The notes under the pieces were generated by a model that did not search any database, had not been told where the DNA came from, and saw only the letters and a list, made by a program, of their open reading frames with translations. Source: Neisseria elongata subsp. elongata (lineage in GTDB: Bacteria; Pseudomonadota; Gammaproteobacteria; Burkholderiales; Neisseriaceae). Taken from it: a stretch of 64,000 bases of DNA. Where the stretch lies: contig NZ_FOPS01000002.1 of assembly GCF_900113545.1 (NCBI RefSeq), positions 186,001 to 250,000 on the forward strand. Direction: 5' to 3'. The position numbers were made by a program, and so were the translations under genes. This document shows positions 43,409 through 52,791 of this stretch, one piece after another; the first letter of the stretch is position 1, and every line of letters begins with the position of its first letter.

Positions 43409-44413
43409 TTAGGATAGGTGGAGGATGGAATGCTGCACTTTGCCTTTGATGGATTCGGTAACGTGCCAGTTGGAGTTGTCGTTTAAGGTCAGCCAACGGC
43501 GTTCTTCTGTGCGGTAGAACCATTCTTTGTCGTTTTGGTAAAAGACCTGAACGTTGCGCGCTTCCAAGATGTTGAGGATTTCATTGGAGTGGGAGCGGGT
43601 GTCGTCGAAGTCGGTAACGGCGCGCTGTCCCATTTCGCTGTAACAGGCGTTTAGGGCGAGCAGCAGGTCGTTTACCGGTTTGTCGAGTTCGCGGGCGTTC
43701 AGGCCGATACGGCGGGCTTCTTTGGTCAGTATCGGATAGCTGTGGGTGGGGTAGCCGGAATTGAGGGTTTCGGCGATGCTGTGGACGCGGACGGGGTCGA
43801 TGATGTGGTAGGACAGCAGTTCTTCGCACAGTTTGATCGATAGCGATTCGGCCCTATCCACCGCGCCGATAACCAGGGGATGGACGTATTCGAACAGGGA
43901 TTTGTAGGGGTTGGACCCGGTGTCTTCCGTGTTGTTTTTCCACAGTTTGACGACGCGGTTGAGTTCGTCGAGGCTGACCGAAACGCGATCGTTATCGCGG
44001 TCTATCGGGGAGAGGTCGTGGGTGAGGGAAGTATCGACGGAGCTGAGATAGGCCATCGAACCCATGTGGATTTCGTTCGCGCCTATGGCCATCATGGTGG
44101 CGGCCGAAGCGCATTGCAGCGGGATGAGGCTGACCAGGTTGCGGCAGTGGCTGCGGATAAGGTTGATCATGCGCAGGGCTTCTTTGCCGGAGCCGCCGTC
44201 GCTTTTGATGAACAGGTAAACGGTGTCGTGCTGATCGACGTGCTCGAGGATGCGGTAAAGGGCCAGCACGTCGTTGCGGCAGATGCTGCCGCCATTGCTG
44301 TTCCAATAGCAAAGCAGCGGGCCGTTGAGGTTGGCTTCGAGTTCGGCAAGGATTTTTTGTGTTTTGGAAAACAGTCGCGGCGGCTGTTTGACAGATATTT
44401 CGTTTTCGTTCAT
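43409..44413 (-). CDS. SDH-type serine proteinase-like protein (Clp/crotonase fold)
   Basis: The 334-residue protein has a ClpP/crotonase-like core: YLFIKSDGGSGKEALRMINLI, then LVSLIPLQCASAATMMAIGANEIHMG, where the ClpP-like nucleophile serine sits in CASAATMMA. This pattern fits the serine dehydrogenase proteinase (SDH) family. The C-terminal 80 residues (FYQNDKEWFYRTEERRWLTL) are extra. No signal peptide or membrane segment is present. Start ATG 44413 (MNENE). Substrates are unknown, and the assignment rests on core motifs. Confidence 0.65.
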   Translation of the reverse strand: MNENEISVKQPPRLFSKTQKILAELEANLNGPLLCYWNSNGGSICRNDVLALYRILEHVDQHDTVYLFIKSDGGSGKEALRMINLIRSHCRNLVSLIPLQCASAATMMAIGANEIHMGSMAYLSSVDTSLTHDLSPIDRDNDRVSVSLDELNRVVKLWKNNTEDTGSNPYKSLFEYVHPLVIGAVDRAESLSIKLCEELLSYHIIDPVRVHSIAETLNSGYPTHSYPILTKEARRIGLNARELDKPVNDLLLALNACYSEMGQRAVTDFDDTRSHSNEILNILEARNVQVFYQNDKEWFYRTEERRWLTLNDNSNWHVTESIKGKVQHSILHLS

Positions 44414-44714
44414 GGTGTTCTCCCTTTGTAAATCGACGGCAGGGCACGGGATGCCTGCGGTTTCGGCCGGGTTTGGCTTTCGAACGGGGCGGTTCCGAAA
44501 CGGACGGGATTTTGGTCGGGCACTTCTATTGCCGTATCCAAACCCCGCCATTGCCGCACTATCGACCTGTCTCAAATTCGGACGAACCGTAAAGGCCGTT
44601 TTCGGGTTAATGAATTCCGTGAAGCAGTAATTTCTGTGTTTTTTATAGATTGTTTACAACAGCCAATAATTTCCATTAACAGTATAACAGATATTTGCCG
44701 CGTGTGCCTGCCCT
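44414..44714. other. Intergenic region without a supported gene
   Basis: The gap is GC-rich next to the protease gene and AT-rich next to the PAP2 gene. TATAGATTG (about 44645) and TATAACAG (about 44682) are possible promoter parts. No DUS hairpin is present; only a DUS-like GGCCGTTTTCGGG occurs near 44593. Confidence 0.35.
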
Positions 44715-45305
44715 TCAGGCTGCCGAGAGGTACAGCCAATAGGCAAACGCGCCCAGTGCGGCACCGGCCGGCAGGTCGATGAGATAGTGCTGCTTGGTAA
44801 ATATGCAGGAAACCGCGATTAAAACGGGAAAAAGGAATGCCCATCCGCCCATGACCGGCATGGCGTGCAGCGCAGTCAGCATGGCGACGGAAACGTGCAT
44901 GCTGGGGAAGCAGTTGCTGGATTGGTCGAATTTCTGCACAAACCGTAAAAACCATTCCGACGGGGTTTTGCCAGGGTTGATATTGCGCCAGTGCGGCGGC
45001 GTGGAGACGGGGAGCAGCCAAAAAAACAGCATCTGCATAAACAGTAGGACCAAGAAGCTGAAGGCCATCATGATGAAGTGGCGGTGGTCGGTCGCAATCA
45101 GGTTGAGATAGAGGATGGCCGGATAGTAGAGGAAGCTGTACACCCACGACCAGCGCGGGCGGAAGGGGATTTCTTCATCGACGACGGAGTCCCATACGAT
45201 GGGTTTGCGCAAGGGGTGCCGCTGGGTGAAGAAGTAAAATTGGTAGGCACCGATAATCAATACGGCACTTAATACTAAGTTTATAAAATAGTCGCTGAAC
45301 GTCAT
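44715..45305 (-). CDS. PAP2-family membrane phosphatase
   Basis: The 196-residue protein has five or six membrane segments and the phosphatidic acid phosphatase type 2 motifs: SNCFPSMHVS (motif 2, with the catalytic histidine) and KQHYLIDLPAG (motif 3); motif 1 is weak or replaced by the HPLRKP/RHPL region. It probably acts on a lipid phosphate or pyrophosphate at the inner membrane. It overlaps the upstream 148-aa gene by four bases (ATGA), so the two are coupled. Confidence 0.8.
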   Translation of the reverse strand: MTFSDYFINLVLSAVLIIGAYQFYFFTQRHPLRKPIVWDSVVDEEIPFRPRWSWVYSFLYYPAILYLNLIATDHRHFIMMAFSFLVLLFMQMLFFWLLPVSTPPHWRNINPGKTPSEWFLRFVQKFDQSSNCFPSMHVSVAMLTALHAMPVMGGWAFLFPVLIAVSCIFTKQHYLIDLPAGAALGAFAYWLYLSAA

Positions 45306-45748
45306 GGGTTGGTTTCCTTAGGGGAAAAATTCAAACACAGTTGGTTGTTGTCGATTTCTGCCGAAACCAGTTTGTGGTTTGCGAACAGAGGTTTGATTTG
45401 GCCGAATACGGACAGATTGGCGCGGATTTGCTGCTTTTCCGCATCCCAATTCAATTTTTTGGTCCGAACCCGGCCGGCCAATATTTTGCCTGCCGTTTTG
45501 GCGATGGCGTTCAGGCCGAACGGCAGGCGGTAGCCAAACAAAAGGCCGTCATCATACACATGTTCCAAAAACAAATCCAAACCGACTTTGTCTTCGATGC
45601 GGATGGTGTTGCGGCCGGTTTGTATGATGCGGATGTGCCGTTCGGTTTGCCGGCAAACCATTTCTTCGATTTCATTCAGTGATTTTTTCCACTGCACGGG
45701 CTGTCCTTTCGGGCGGTTGCGGGTGAGGGCGGCTTGAGTGGCATTCAT
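45302..45748 (-). CDS. Hypothetical protein (148 aa) coupled to the PAP2 gene
   Basis: Not recognised. The basic soluble protein (QPVQWKKSLNEIEEMVCRQ, later RTKKLNWDAEKQQIRANLSV) has no signal or membrane segment. It may be a relative of small lipid-related helper proteins, but I cannot name a family. Its stop overlaps the PAP2 start by four bases, so joint expression and a shared task in membrane lipid or envelope metabolism are likely. Confidence 0.6.
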   Translation of the reverse strand: MNATQAALTRNRPKGQPVQWKKSLNEIEEMVCRQTERHIRIIQTGRNTIRIEDKVGLDLFLEHVYDDGLLFGYRLPFGLNAIAKTAGKILAGRVRTKKLNWDAEKQQIRANLSVFGQIKPLFANHKLVSAEIDNNQLCLNFSPKETNP

Positions 45749-45896
45749 GCCGTTTTATGTATTGCTTCCGGATGGCGGTTTGATTTTTCAGACGGCCTTT
45801 TGCCGGATCGGTTCGATTTGGAGCGGTTGTTGCCTCAATGGGTTCGGTTGGCAAAGTCTGTTTATGTGCCGCTTTGTATGAGCTGTTTGTTGAGGA

Positions 45897-45938
45897 AAGG
45901 CCGTCTGAAAGTAAGGTTTCGCTTTCAGACGGCCTCTT
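45897..45938 (-). terminator. Inverted DUS terminator after hemE
   Basis: AAAGGCCGTCTGAAAG and CTTTCAGACGGCCTC, with inner TAAGGTTTCG loop. Confidence 0.7.
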
Positions 45939-45954
45939 TATTTCCTACATTTAA

Positions 45955-47016
45955 TCAAACGTGATATTGGCGCGACAGTTCGTGTACGGTATCCACTAAG
46001 ATTTTGGCGTGTTCGGGGTCGGCGTGTTGGTTGATGCCGTGTCCGAGGTTGAACACATGACCGCTGCCTTGTCCGTAGTCGGCGAGGATGCGCGCGACTT
46101 CGGTGCGGATGGATTCGGGCGTGCCGAAGAGGGCAAACGGGTCGAAGTTGCCTTGCAGGGCGACTTGGTTGCCGACGCGGCGGCGTGCTTCGCCGATGTT
46201 GCACGTCCAGTCCAAGCCCAAGGCGTCTGCGCCGATTTCCGCCATGCTTTCCAGCCACAGTCCGCCGCCTTTGGCAAACACGATGACGGGAACGCGTCTG
46301 CCTTCGCTTTCGCGTTTCAATCCGGCAACGATTTGGCGGATGTATTTGAGGCTGAATTCTTTAAACGCCGCATCGCTCAGGACGCCGCCCCAAGTATCGA
46401 AAATCTGCACTGCCTGCGCGCCCGCGTCGATTTGGGCGTTGAGATAGGCGGTAACGGCTTGGGCATTGGTGTCGAGGATTTTATGCAGTAAATCGGGGCG
46501 CGAGTACATCATGGTTTTGATGGTGCGGAACTCTTTGCTGCTGCCGCCTTCGACCATATAGCAGGCGAGTGTGAACGGGCTGCCGGAGAAGCCGATGAGC
46601 GGTACGCGGCCGTTTAGCGCTTTGCGGATGGAAGTTACCGCGTCGAAAACGTATTGCAGTTTTTCCATGTCGGGAACTTGCAGCTTAGCGATATCGGCTT
46701 CGTGTTGTAAGGCGCGTTCGAATTTCGGGCCTTCGCCTTCGGCAAAGTACAGTCCCAAGCCCATGGCGTCGGGAACGGTCAGGATGTCGGAAAACAGAAT
46801 CGCCGCGTCCAAATCGAAGCGTTCTAAAGGTTGGATGGTGACTTCGGTCGCCAATTCGGTGTTTTTACACAAATCGATGAAGCTGCCCGCTTTTGCACGC
46901 GTGGCTTTGTATTCGGGCAGATAACGCCCCGCCTGACGCATCATCCAAATCGGCGTGTATTCGACGGGCTGTTTGAGCAGGGCGCGGAGGAAAGTGTCGT
47001 TTTTTAAGGTGGTCAT
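45955..47016 (-). CDS. hemE: Uroporphyrinogen decarboxylase
   Basis: HemE turns uroporphyrinogen III into coproporphyrinogen III in haem synthesis. The 353-residue protein starts [20 protein letters not shown] and has the substrate-binding [11 protein letters not shown], the [15 protein letters not shown] region with the catalytic aspartate, and [17 protein letters not shown]. Start ATG 47016 is the family start; the open frame upstream overlaps lgt on the other strand. A later haem step, hemN, is at 59.6 kb. Confidence 0.97.
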   Translation of the reverse strand: MTTLKNDTFLRALLKQPVEYTPIWMMRQAGRYLPEYKATRAKAGSFIDLCKNTELATEVTIQPLERFDLDAAILFSDILTVPDAMGLGLYFAEGEGPKFERALQHEADIAKLQVPDMEKLQYVFDAVTSIRKALNGRVPLIGFSGSPFTLACYMVEGGSSKEFRTIKTMMYSRPDLLHKILDTNAQAVTAYLNAQIDAGAQAVQIFDTWGGVLSDAAFKEFSLKYIRQIVAGLKRESEGRRVPVIVFAKGGGLWLESMAEIGADALGLDWTCNIGEARRRVGNQVALQGNFDPFALFGTPESIRTEVARILADYGQGSGHVFNLGHGINQHADPEHAKILVDTVHELSRQYHV

Positions 47017-47175
47017 AGCTGTTGCCGGAGGGTGGGTTGGGAAACGGAGGGCCATTATAAACCACAGGTTCGGAAATTCGCACGTTTGCGGGAGGAGAGG
47101 CCGTCTGAAAGGCGCGTTTTGCGCCGTCGGATGCTTTGCGTATAATGGCCGCCTGCCAAAATCAAGGAATACCGT

Positions 47176-48045
47176 ATGCTTATCCACCCGCAATTCAATC
47201 CTGCCGCTTTCGAACTCGGCCCGCTGGCCGTGCGCTGGTATGCACTCAGTTATATCGTCGGCTTCGTGCTGTTCATGTGGCTGGGCCGCCGCCGTATCCG
47301 TCAGGGTAACACGCCGTTTACGGCCGAAATGTTGGACGATTTCCTGACTTGGGGTGTGTTGGGTGTGATTTTGGGCGGACGGCTTGGTTTCGTGCTGTTT
47401 TATCAGCCGGAATACTATTTCAGCCACCCTGCGGAAATGATTAAGGTGTGGCAGGGCGGCATGTCGTTTCACGGCGGTTTTTTGGGCGTGGTCGCCGCCA
47501 GTTGGCTGTTTGCCCGCAGGAAGGGCTTGAAATGGATGCAAGTATTGGACTTTATCGCTCCCCTTGTGCCGCTCGGACTGGCTTCGGGGCGTATCGGCAA
47601 TTTTATCAACGGCGAATTGTGGGGGCGGGTTACTGATCCGTCGAATTTCTGGGCGATGGGTTTCCCGCAGGCGGCGCAAGTCGATGCGCACTTGGCGCAA
47701 AGTAATCCGCAGTGGGCAGAATGGCTGTTGCAATACGGCGCTCTGCCGCGTCATCCGTCGCAGTTGTACCAGTTTGCTTTAGAAGGTTTGATGCTGTTTG
47801 TGCTGGTGTGGTGGTTCTCACGCAAACCGCGGCCGGTCGGGCAAACAGCTATGTTGTTTTTGGCGGGTTACGGCGTATTCCGCTTCATCGCCGAATATGC
47901 CCGCCAGCCCGACGACTATCTCGGCCTGCTGACTTTCGGTTTGTCGATGGGGCAGTGGTTGAGTCTGCCGATGGTGTTGTTAGGTGTGGCTGGTTTTGTC
48001 TATTTCGGTCAAAAAGGGAAGGATGTGCAGAAAGAGGCCGTCTGA
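47176..48045 (+). CDS. lgt: Prolipoprotein diacylglyceryl transferase
   Basis: Lgt attaches diacylglycerol to the lipobox cysteine of prelipoproteins, such as the fHbp-like protein and DsbC in this window. The 289-residue protein has seven membrane segments, the N-terminal [15 protein letters not shown], the signature [18 protein letters not shown], and HGGFLGV with the essential histidine. Its last codons (GAG GCC GTC TGA) lie in a DUS that provides the stop. Confidence 0.97.
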   Translation: MLIHPQFNPAAFELGPLAVRWYALSYIVGFVLFMWLGRRRIRQGNTPFTAEMLDDFLTWGVLGVILGGRLGFVLFYQPEYYFSHPAEMIKVWQGGMSFHGGFLGVVAASWLFARRKGLKWMQVLDFIAPLVPLGLASGRIGNFINGELWGRVTDPSNFWAMGFPQAAQVDAHLAQSNPQWAEWLLQYGALPRHPSQLYQFALEGLMLFVLVWWFSRKPRPVGQTAMLFLAGYGVFRFIAEYARQPDDYLGLLTFGLSMGQWLSLPMVLLGVAGFVYFGQKGKDVQKEAV

Positions 48046-48128
48046 AAACAACAAACCGGATGCGAGAGTGTCGGATACGCTTGCCAAGTTTGCCCGCCTT
48101 CGGCTACAATTCGCGCTTCCTCAAATAC

Positions 48129-48205
48129 AGGCACGTAGCTCAGTTGGTTAGAGCACCACCTTGACATGGTGGGGGTCGTTGGTTCGAATCCAATCGTGCC
48201 TACCA
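48129..48205 (+). tRNA. tRNA-Val (GAC)
   Basis: The 77-nt cloverleaf has acceptor stem AGGCACG/CGTGCCT, anticodon GAC in TTGACAT, TTCGAATC in the T-loop, and an encoded CCA. A promoter (TTGCCA 48081-48086, TACAAT 48105-48110, spacing 18) lies just upstream. thrS follows 54 bp later. Confidence 0.95.
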
Positions 48206-48259
48206 AATTTTTCAAACGGCATTTTTTGCCGTTATTTTTTAATGTTTTGGAGCTTTTTG

Positions 48260-50173
48260 ATGTTGAACATTACCTTGCCTGACGGCTCAGTCCGCCAGTA
48301 CGAATCGCCCGTTACCGTGGCACAGATTGCCGCGTCTATCGGAGCAGGTTTGGCGAAGGCGACGGTGGCGGGTAAGGTAAACGGCAAATTGGTCGATGCG
48401 TGCGATCCGATTACCGAAGATTCAACCGTCCAAATCATTACCCCGAAAGATCAAGAAGGCGTTGAAATCATCCGCCACTCTTGCGCCCACCTTGTCGGTC
48501 ATGCGGTCAAGCAGCTCTATCCTAATGCAAAAATGGTTATCGGCCCCGTCATTGAAGAGGGCTTTTATTACGATATTGCTACGGAAAAACCGTTTACGCC
48601 TGAAGATGTCGCTGCCATCGAAGCGCGCATGAAAGAATTGATTGCTCAGGATTATGATGTAGTCAAAGTCATGACTCCGCGTGCCGAAACCATCAAAATT
48701 TTCCAAGATCGCGGTGAAGAATACAAACTACGCCTGATTGACGATATGCCTGAAGTTGAAGCTATGGGTATGTATCATCATCAGGAATATGTCGATATGT
48801 GCCGCGGTCCGCACGTTCCGAACACTCGCTTCCTGAAAAACTTCAAGTTAACCAAGTTGGCAGGTGCGTACTGGCGCGGCGACAGCAATAATGAAATGCT
48901 GCAACGTATTTACGGTACGGCTTGGGCGACAAAAGACGAATTAAAAGCCTATATCCAGCGTATCGAAGAAGCAGAAAAACGCGATCATCGCAAATTAGGC
49001 AAGCAACTGGATTTGTTCCACTTGCAGGACGAAGCACCGGGTATGGTGTTTTGGCATCCCAAAGGTTGGGCTTTGTGGCAGACCATTGAGCAGCATATGC
49101 GCAAAGAGCTGAATGCCGCCGGTTACAAGGAAGTCAAAACTCCTCAAATCATGGATAAAACCTTTTGGGAAAAATCCGGTCACTGGGATAACTACAAAGA
49201 CAATATGTTCGTAACCAGTTCGGAAAAACGCGAATACGCGGTTAAACCGATGAACTGCCCCGGACATGTCCAGATTTTCAATAACGGCTTGCGCTCGTAC
49301 CGTGATTTGCCGATGCGCTTGGCTGAATTTGGCTCTTGCCATCGTAACGAGCCGAGCGGTGCATTGCATGGATTGATGCGTGTTCGCGGTTTTGTACAAG
49401 ATGATGCGCATATTTTCTGCACTGAAGATCAAATTGTTAGCGAAGCGCGGGCATTCAATGAATTGTTGGTTCGTATTTACAAGCAATTCGGTTTCCATGA
49501 TGTATCCGTCAAGCTTTCACTGCGTCCTGAGAAGCGCGCCGGTTCGGACGACGTGTGGGATAAGGCAGAACAAGGTCTGCGCGAAGCATTGACTGCTTGC
49601 GGCGTGGAATGGGACGAGTTGCCAGGTGAAGGCGCGTTCTACGGACCTAAAATTGAATATCACGTCAAAGACGCATTGGGGCGTTCTTGGCAGTGCGGTA
49701 CGCTGCAACTGGACTTTGTATTGCCGGAGCGCTTAGATGCAGAATATGTAACCGAAAACAATGACCGCGCCCGTCCGGTAATGTTGCACCGCGCCATTTT
49801 GGGTTCTTTGGAGCGATTTATCGGTATTCTGATTGAAAACCACGCAGGTTCTTTCCCGTTGTGGTTGGCGCCGGTTCAAATGGTGATTATGAATATCACC
49901 GAAAATCAAGCGGATTACTGCCGTGAAGTGGCTGCCAAATTGCAGGCTGCTGGCTTCCGTGTAGAGCTGGATTTGCGTAACGAAAAAATCAGTTACAAAA
50001 TCCGTGATAACAGCCAATACCGCTTCCCTTATCAAATCGTTGTCGGCGATAAAGAGAAGCAAGAAAACAAAGTGGCCGTGCGCCGCAAAGCAGAAGACTT
50101 GGGTTCTTTGGATTTCGATGATTTCATTGCACAACTGCAGCAAGAAATCGCGGACGCCCTCGTCAACCATTAA
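48260..50173 (+). CDS. thrS: Threonyl-tRNA synthetase
   Basis: ThrRS is a class II synthetase. The 637-residue protein has the TGS domain (1-62), the editing domain ([12 protein letters not shown] and VDMCRGPHV), the catalytic core (motif 2 [15 protein letters not shown], Zn ligand in MNCPGH, motif 3 [15 protein letters not shown]) and the anticodon-binding domain at the end ([11 protein letters not shown]). Start ATG 48260 is family-like; the open frame upstream runs into tRNA-Val. It leads the conserved thrS-infC-rpmI-rplT cluster. No DUS is found in the gene. Confidence 0.98.
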   Translation: MLNITLPDGSVRQYESPVTVAQIAASIGAGLAKATVAGKVNGKLVDACDPITEDSTVQIITPKDQEGVEIIRHSCAHLVGHAVKQLYPNAKMVIGPVIEEGFYYDIATEKPFTPEDVAAIEARMKELIAQDYDVVKVMTPRAETIKIFQDRGEEYKLRLIDDMPEVEAMGMYHHQEYVDMCRGPHVPNTRFLKNFKLTKLAGAYWRGDSNNEMLQRIYGTAWATKDELKAYIQRIEEAEKRDHRKLGKQLDLFHLQDEAPGMVFWHPKGWALWQTIEQHMRKELNAAGYKEVKTPQIMDKTFWEKSGHWDNYKDNMFVTSSEKREYAVKPMNCPGHVQIFNNGLRSYRDLPMRLAEFGSCHRNEPSGALHGLMRVRGFVQDDAHIFCTEDQIVSEARAFNELLVRIYKQFGFHDVSVKLSLRPEKRAGSDDVWDKAEQGLREALTACGVEWDELPGEGAFYGPKIEYHVKDALGRSWQCGTLQLDFVLPERLDAEYVTENNDRARPVMLHRAILGSLERFIGILIENHAGSFPLWLAPVQMVIMNITENQADYCREVAAKLQAAGFRVELDLRNEKISYKIRDNSQYRFPYQIVVGDKEKQENKVAVRRKAEDLGSLDFDDFIAQLQQEIADALVNH

Positions 50174-50190
50174 TTTTTATAGGAGTATTC

Positions 50191-50712
50191 ATCATCGCTC
50201 AAGAACGCGAAGCACGAATCAATGGCGAAATTACCGCCAAAGAAGTGCGTTTAATCAGTGAGTCAGGCGAACAGCTTGGTGTTGTGTCGGTTCGTGAAGC
50301 TTTGGCTATGGCCGAAGAGCAGGATGTGGATTTGGTAGAGATTTCCCCTACTGCCAAACCACCCGTATGCAAACTGATGGATTACGGTAAATATAAATAC
50401 CAACAAGCCAAGAAACGCGACGAAGCCAAGAAAAACCAGAAGCAGGTACAAATTAAGGAAATCAAATTCCGTCCGGGTACCGATGAAGGCGATTATCAAA
50501 TCAAAATGCGCAACATCAACCGCTTCTTGGCTGACGGCGATAAAGTCAAAGTAACACTTCGTTTCCGCGGACGTGAAATGGCTCACCAGCAACTCGGGGC
50601 GCAACTTTTAGAGCGCGTGAAAGAGGATTTGGCGGAAGTGGCTCAAATCGAATCCTTCCCTAAAATGGAAGGCCGTCAAATGGTGATGATGATTGCACCG
50701 AAGAAAAAATAA
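50191..50712 (+). CDS. infC: Translation initiation factor IF-3 with a non-AUG start (ATC)
   Basis: IF-3 binds the 30S subunit and checks initiator tRNA and start codon. The 173-residue form reads (M)[21 protein letters not shown] and continues to the KKK end. No ATG or GTG fits the N-terminus; ATC at 50191 follows AGGAG (50181-50185), and a second ATC at 50194 is also possible. A rare start codon is a conserved feature of infC, allowing IF-3 to repress its own translation. The gene is 17 bp after thrS. Confidence 0.93.
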   Translation: MIAQEREARINGEITAKEVRLISESGEQLGVVSVREALAMAEEQDVDLVEISPTAKPPVCKLMDYGKYKYQQAKKRDEAKKNQKQVQIKEIKFRPGTDEGDYQIKMRNINRFLADGDKVKVTLRFRGREMAHQQLGAQLLERVKEDLAEVAQIESFPKMEGRQMVMMIAPKKK

Positions 50713-50725
50713 AGTTATAATTCTC

Positions 50726-50820
50726 AGCTTACTCTGATTGCCGCTTCGGGGTAAGCTTTTGATTGGCGGCAAAAACCGTGGCATTTTGGGTTCAAGTGTT
50801 TGAAACCCATGGTTTTAAAA
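50726..50820 (+). promoter_or_regulatory. Structured leader upstream of rpmI: possible pseudoknot and hairpin
   Basis: AGCTTAC (50726-50732) pairs with GTAAGCT (50751-50757), followed by TTTT. The loop sequence TTGCCGC (50738-50744) is complementary to GCGGCAA (50766-50772), giving an H-type pseudoknot. A second hairpin pairs AAACCGTGG (50773-50781) with CCATGGTTT (50807-50815). The stretch lies just before rpmI-rplT, where L20 controls its own operon in other bacteria. Confidence 0.55.
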
Positions 50821-50859
50821 CCCCCTGATGCCTTATCTAATAACGAATGGAGTTTTCCC

Positions 50860-51057
50860 ATGCCTAAAATGAAAACCAAGTCTAGCGCGAAAAAACGCTT
50901 CAAAGTACTGGGTAACGGCGGTGTAAAACGCGCTCATGCGTTCAAACGCCACATCTTGACTAAAAAGACCACTAAAAACAAACGCCAACTGCGCGGTACC
51001 TCTATGGTAAACGATCGCGATTTGGCTTCTGTTGCTAAAATGTTACCCTACGCTTAA
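50860..51057 (+). CDS. rpmI: 50S ribosomal protein L35
   Basis: The 65-residue basic protein starts [16 protein letters not shown] and matches L35 in full ([16 protein letters not shown]). ATG 50860 is chosen from the family N-terminus; AATGGAG is the likely RBS. rplT follows 12 bp later. Confidence 0.97.
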
Positions 51058-51069
51058 GGAGTTTAGAAT

Positions 51070-51429
51070 ATGCCACGCGTAAAACGCGGTGTAACCGCTC
51101 GTGCCCGTCACCAAAAAATCTTCGCGTTAGCCAAAGGCTACCGCGGTCGTCGTAAAAACGTATACCGCGTTGCCAAACAAGCGGTAATGAAAGCCGGTCA
51201 ATACGCATACCGTGACCGTCGTCAACGCAAACGCCAATTCCGTCAATTGTGGATTGTCCGTATCAATGCAGGTGCTCGTGAAAACGGTCTGTCTTACAGC
51301 AAATTTATGAACGGTCTGAAACGCGCCTCTATCGAAATCGACCGCAAAGTATTGGCTGATCTGGCTGTATTCGATAAAGCCGCTTTTGCACAATTGGTTG
51401 AGAAAGCCAAAGCTGCTTTGGCTGCTTAA
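51070..51429 (+). CDS. rplT: 50S ribosomal protein L20
   Basis: The 119-residue basic protein has the L20 pattern ([37 protein letters not shown]). L20 is an early assembly protein and in other bacteria represses its own operon by binding the rpmI leader. AAGGAG lies eight bases before the ATG. A strong terminator follows. Confidence 0.98.
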   Translation: MPRVKRGVTARARHQKIFALAKGYRGRRKNVYRVAKQAVMKAGQYAYRDRRQRKRQFRQLWIVRINAGARENGLSYSKFMNGLKRASIEIDRKVLADLAVFDKAAFAQLVEKAKAALAA

Positions 51430-51441
51430 TTCAAAAAATTT

Positions 51442-51468
51442 AAAAAGGAAGCTACGGCTTCCTTTTTT
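51442..51468 (+). terminator. Intrinsic terminator after rplT
   Basis: AAAAAGGAAGC and GCTTCCTTTTTT around a TACG loop. Confidence 0.92.
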
Positions 51469-51583
51469 CTTTGTTTGAATAAAGTCTATGTGATTGATTT
51501 TCTTTCTTTAAAGTCTATTTTTTTGAATTGATTTGCGCTAAAATACGCCGATTCTATCAAACGGATTGGCCGTAAACGATAAA

Positions 51584-52668
<1,085 letters not shown>

Positions 52669-52791
52669 TTGTGCAGGCTGCCTAAAAGAAACTGCCCTAA
52701 CAAAGTTAAAAAGCAGCCTACACTCCCAAGCAAACAGGTCGTCTGAAAACAAAATCTGATAAAAAGTTAATTAGTTGATTGAGAACATAAC
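52669..52791. other. pheS-pheT junction with foreign DUS-like dialect fragments
   Basis: This 123-bp gap holds AGGCTGCCTAAA (52675-52686, one off the Simonsiella DUS), AAGCAGCCTACA (52711-52722, one off the Kingella DUS) and an exact N. mucosa-type AGGTCGTCTGAA (52736-52747). AGGCTGC and GCAGCCT pair as a hairpin. No restriction-modification genes are present. Confidence 0.65.

Noticed and set aside
47017-47754. Extended hemE reading frame into lgt
   Set aside because: The HemE family starts at 47016; the extension is antisense to lgt and lacks similarity.
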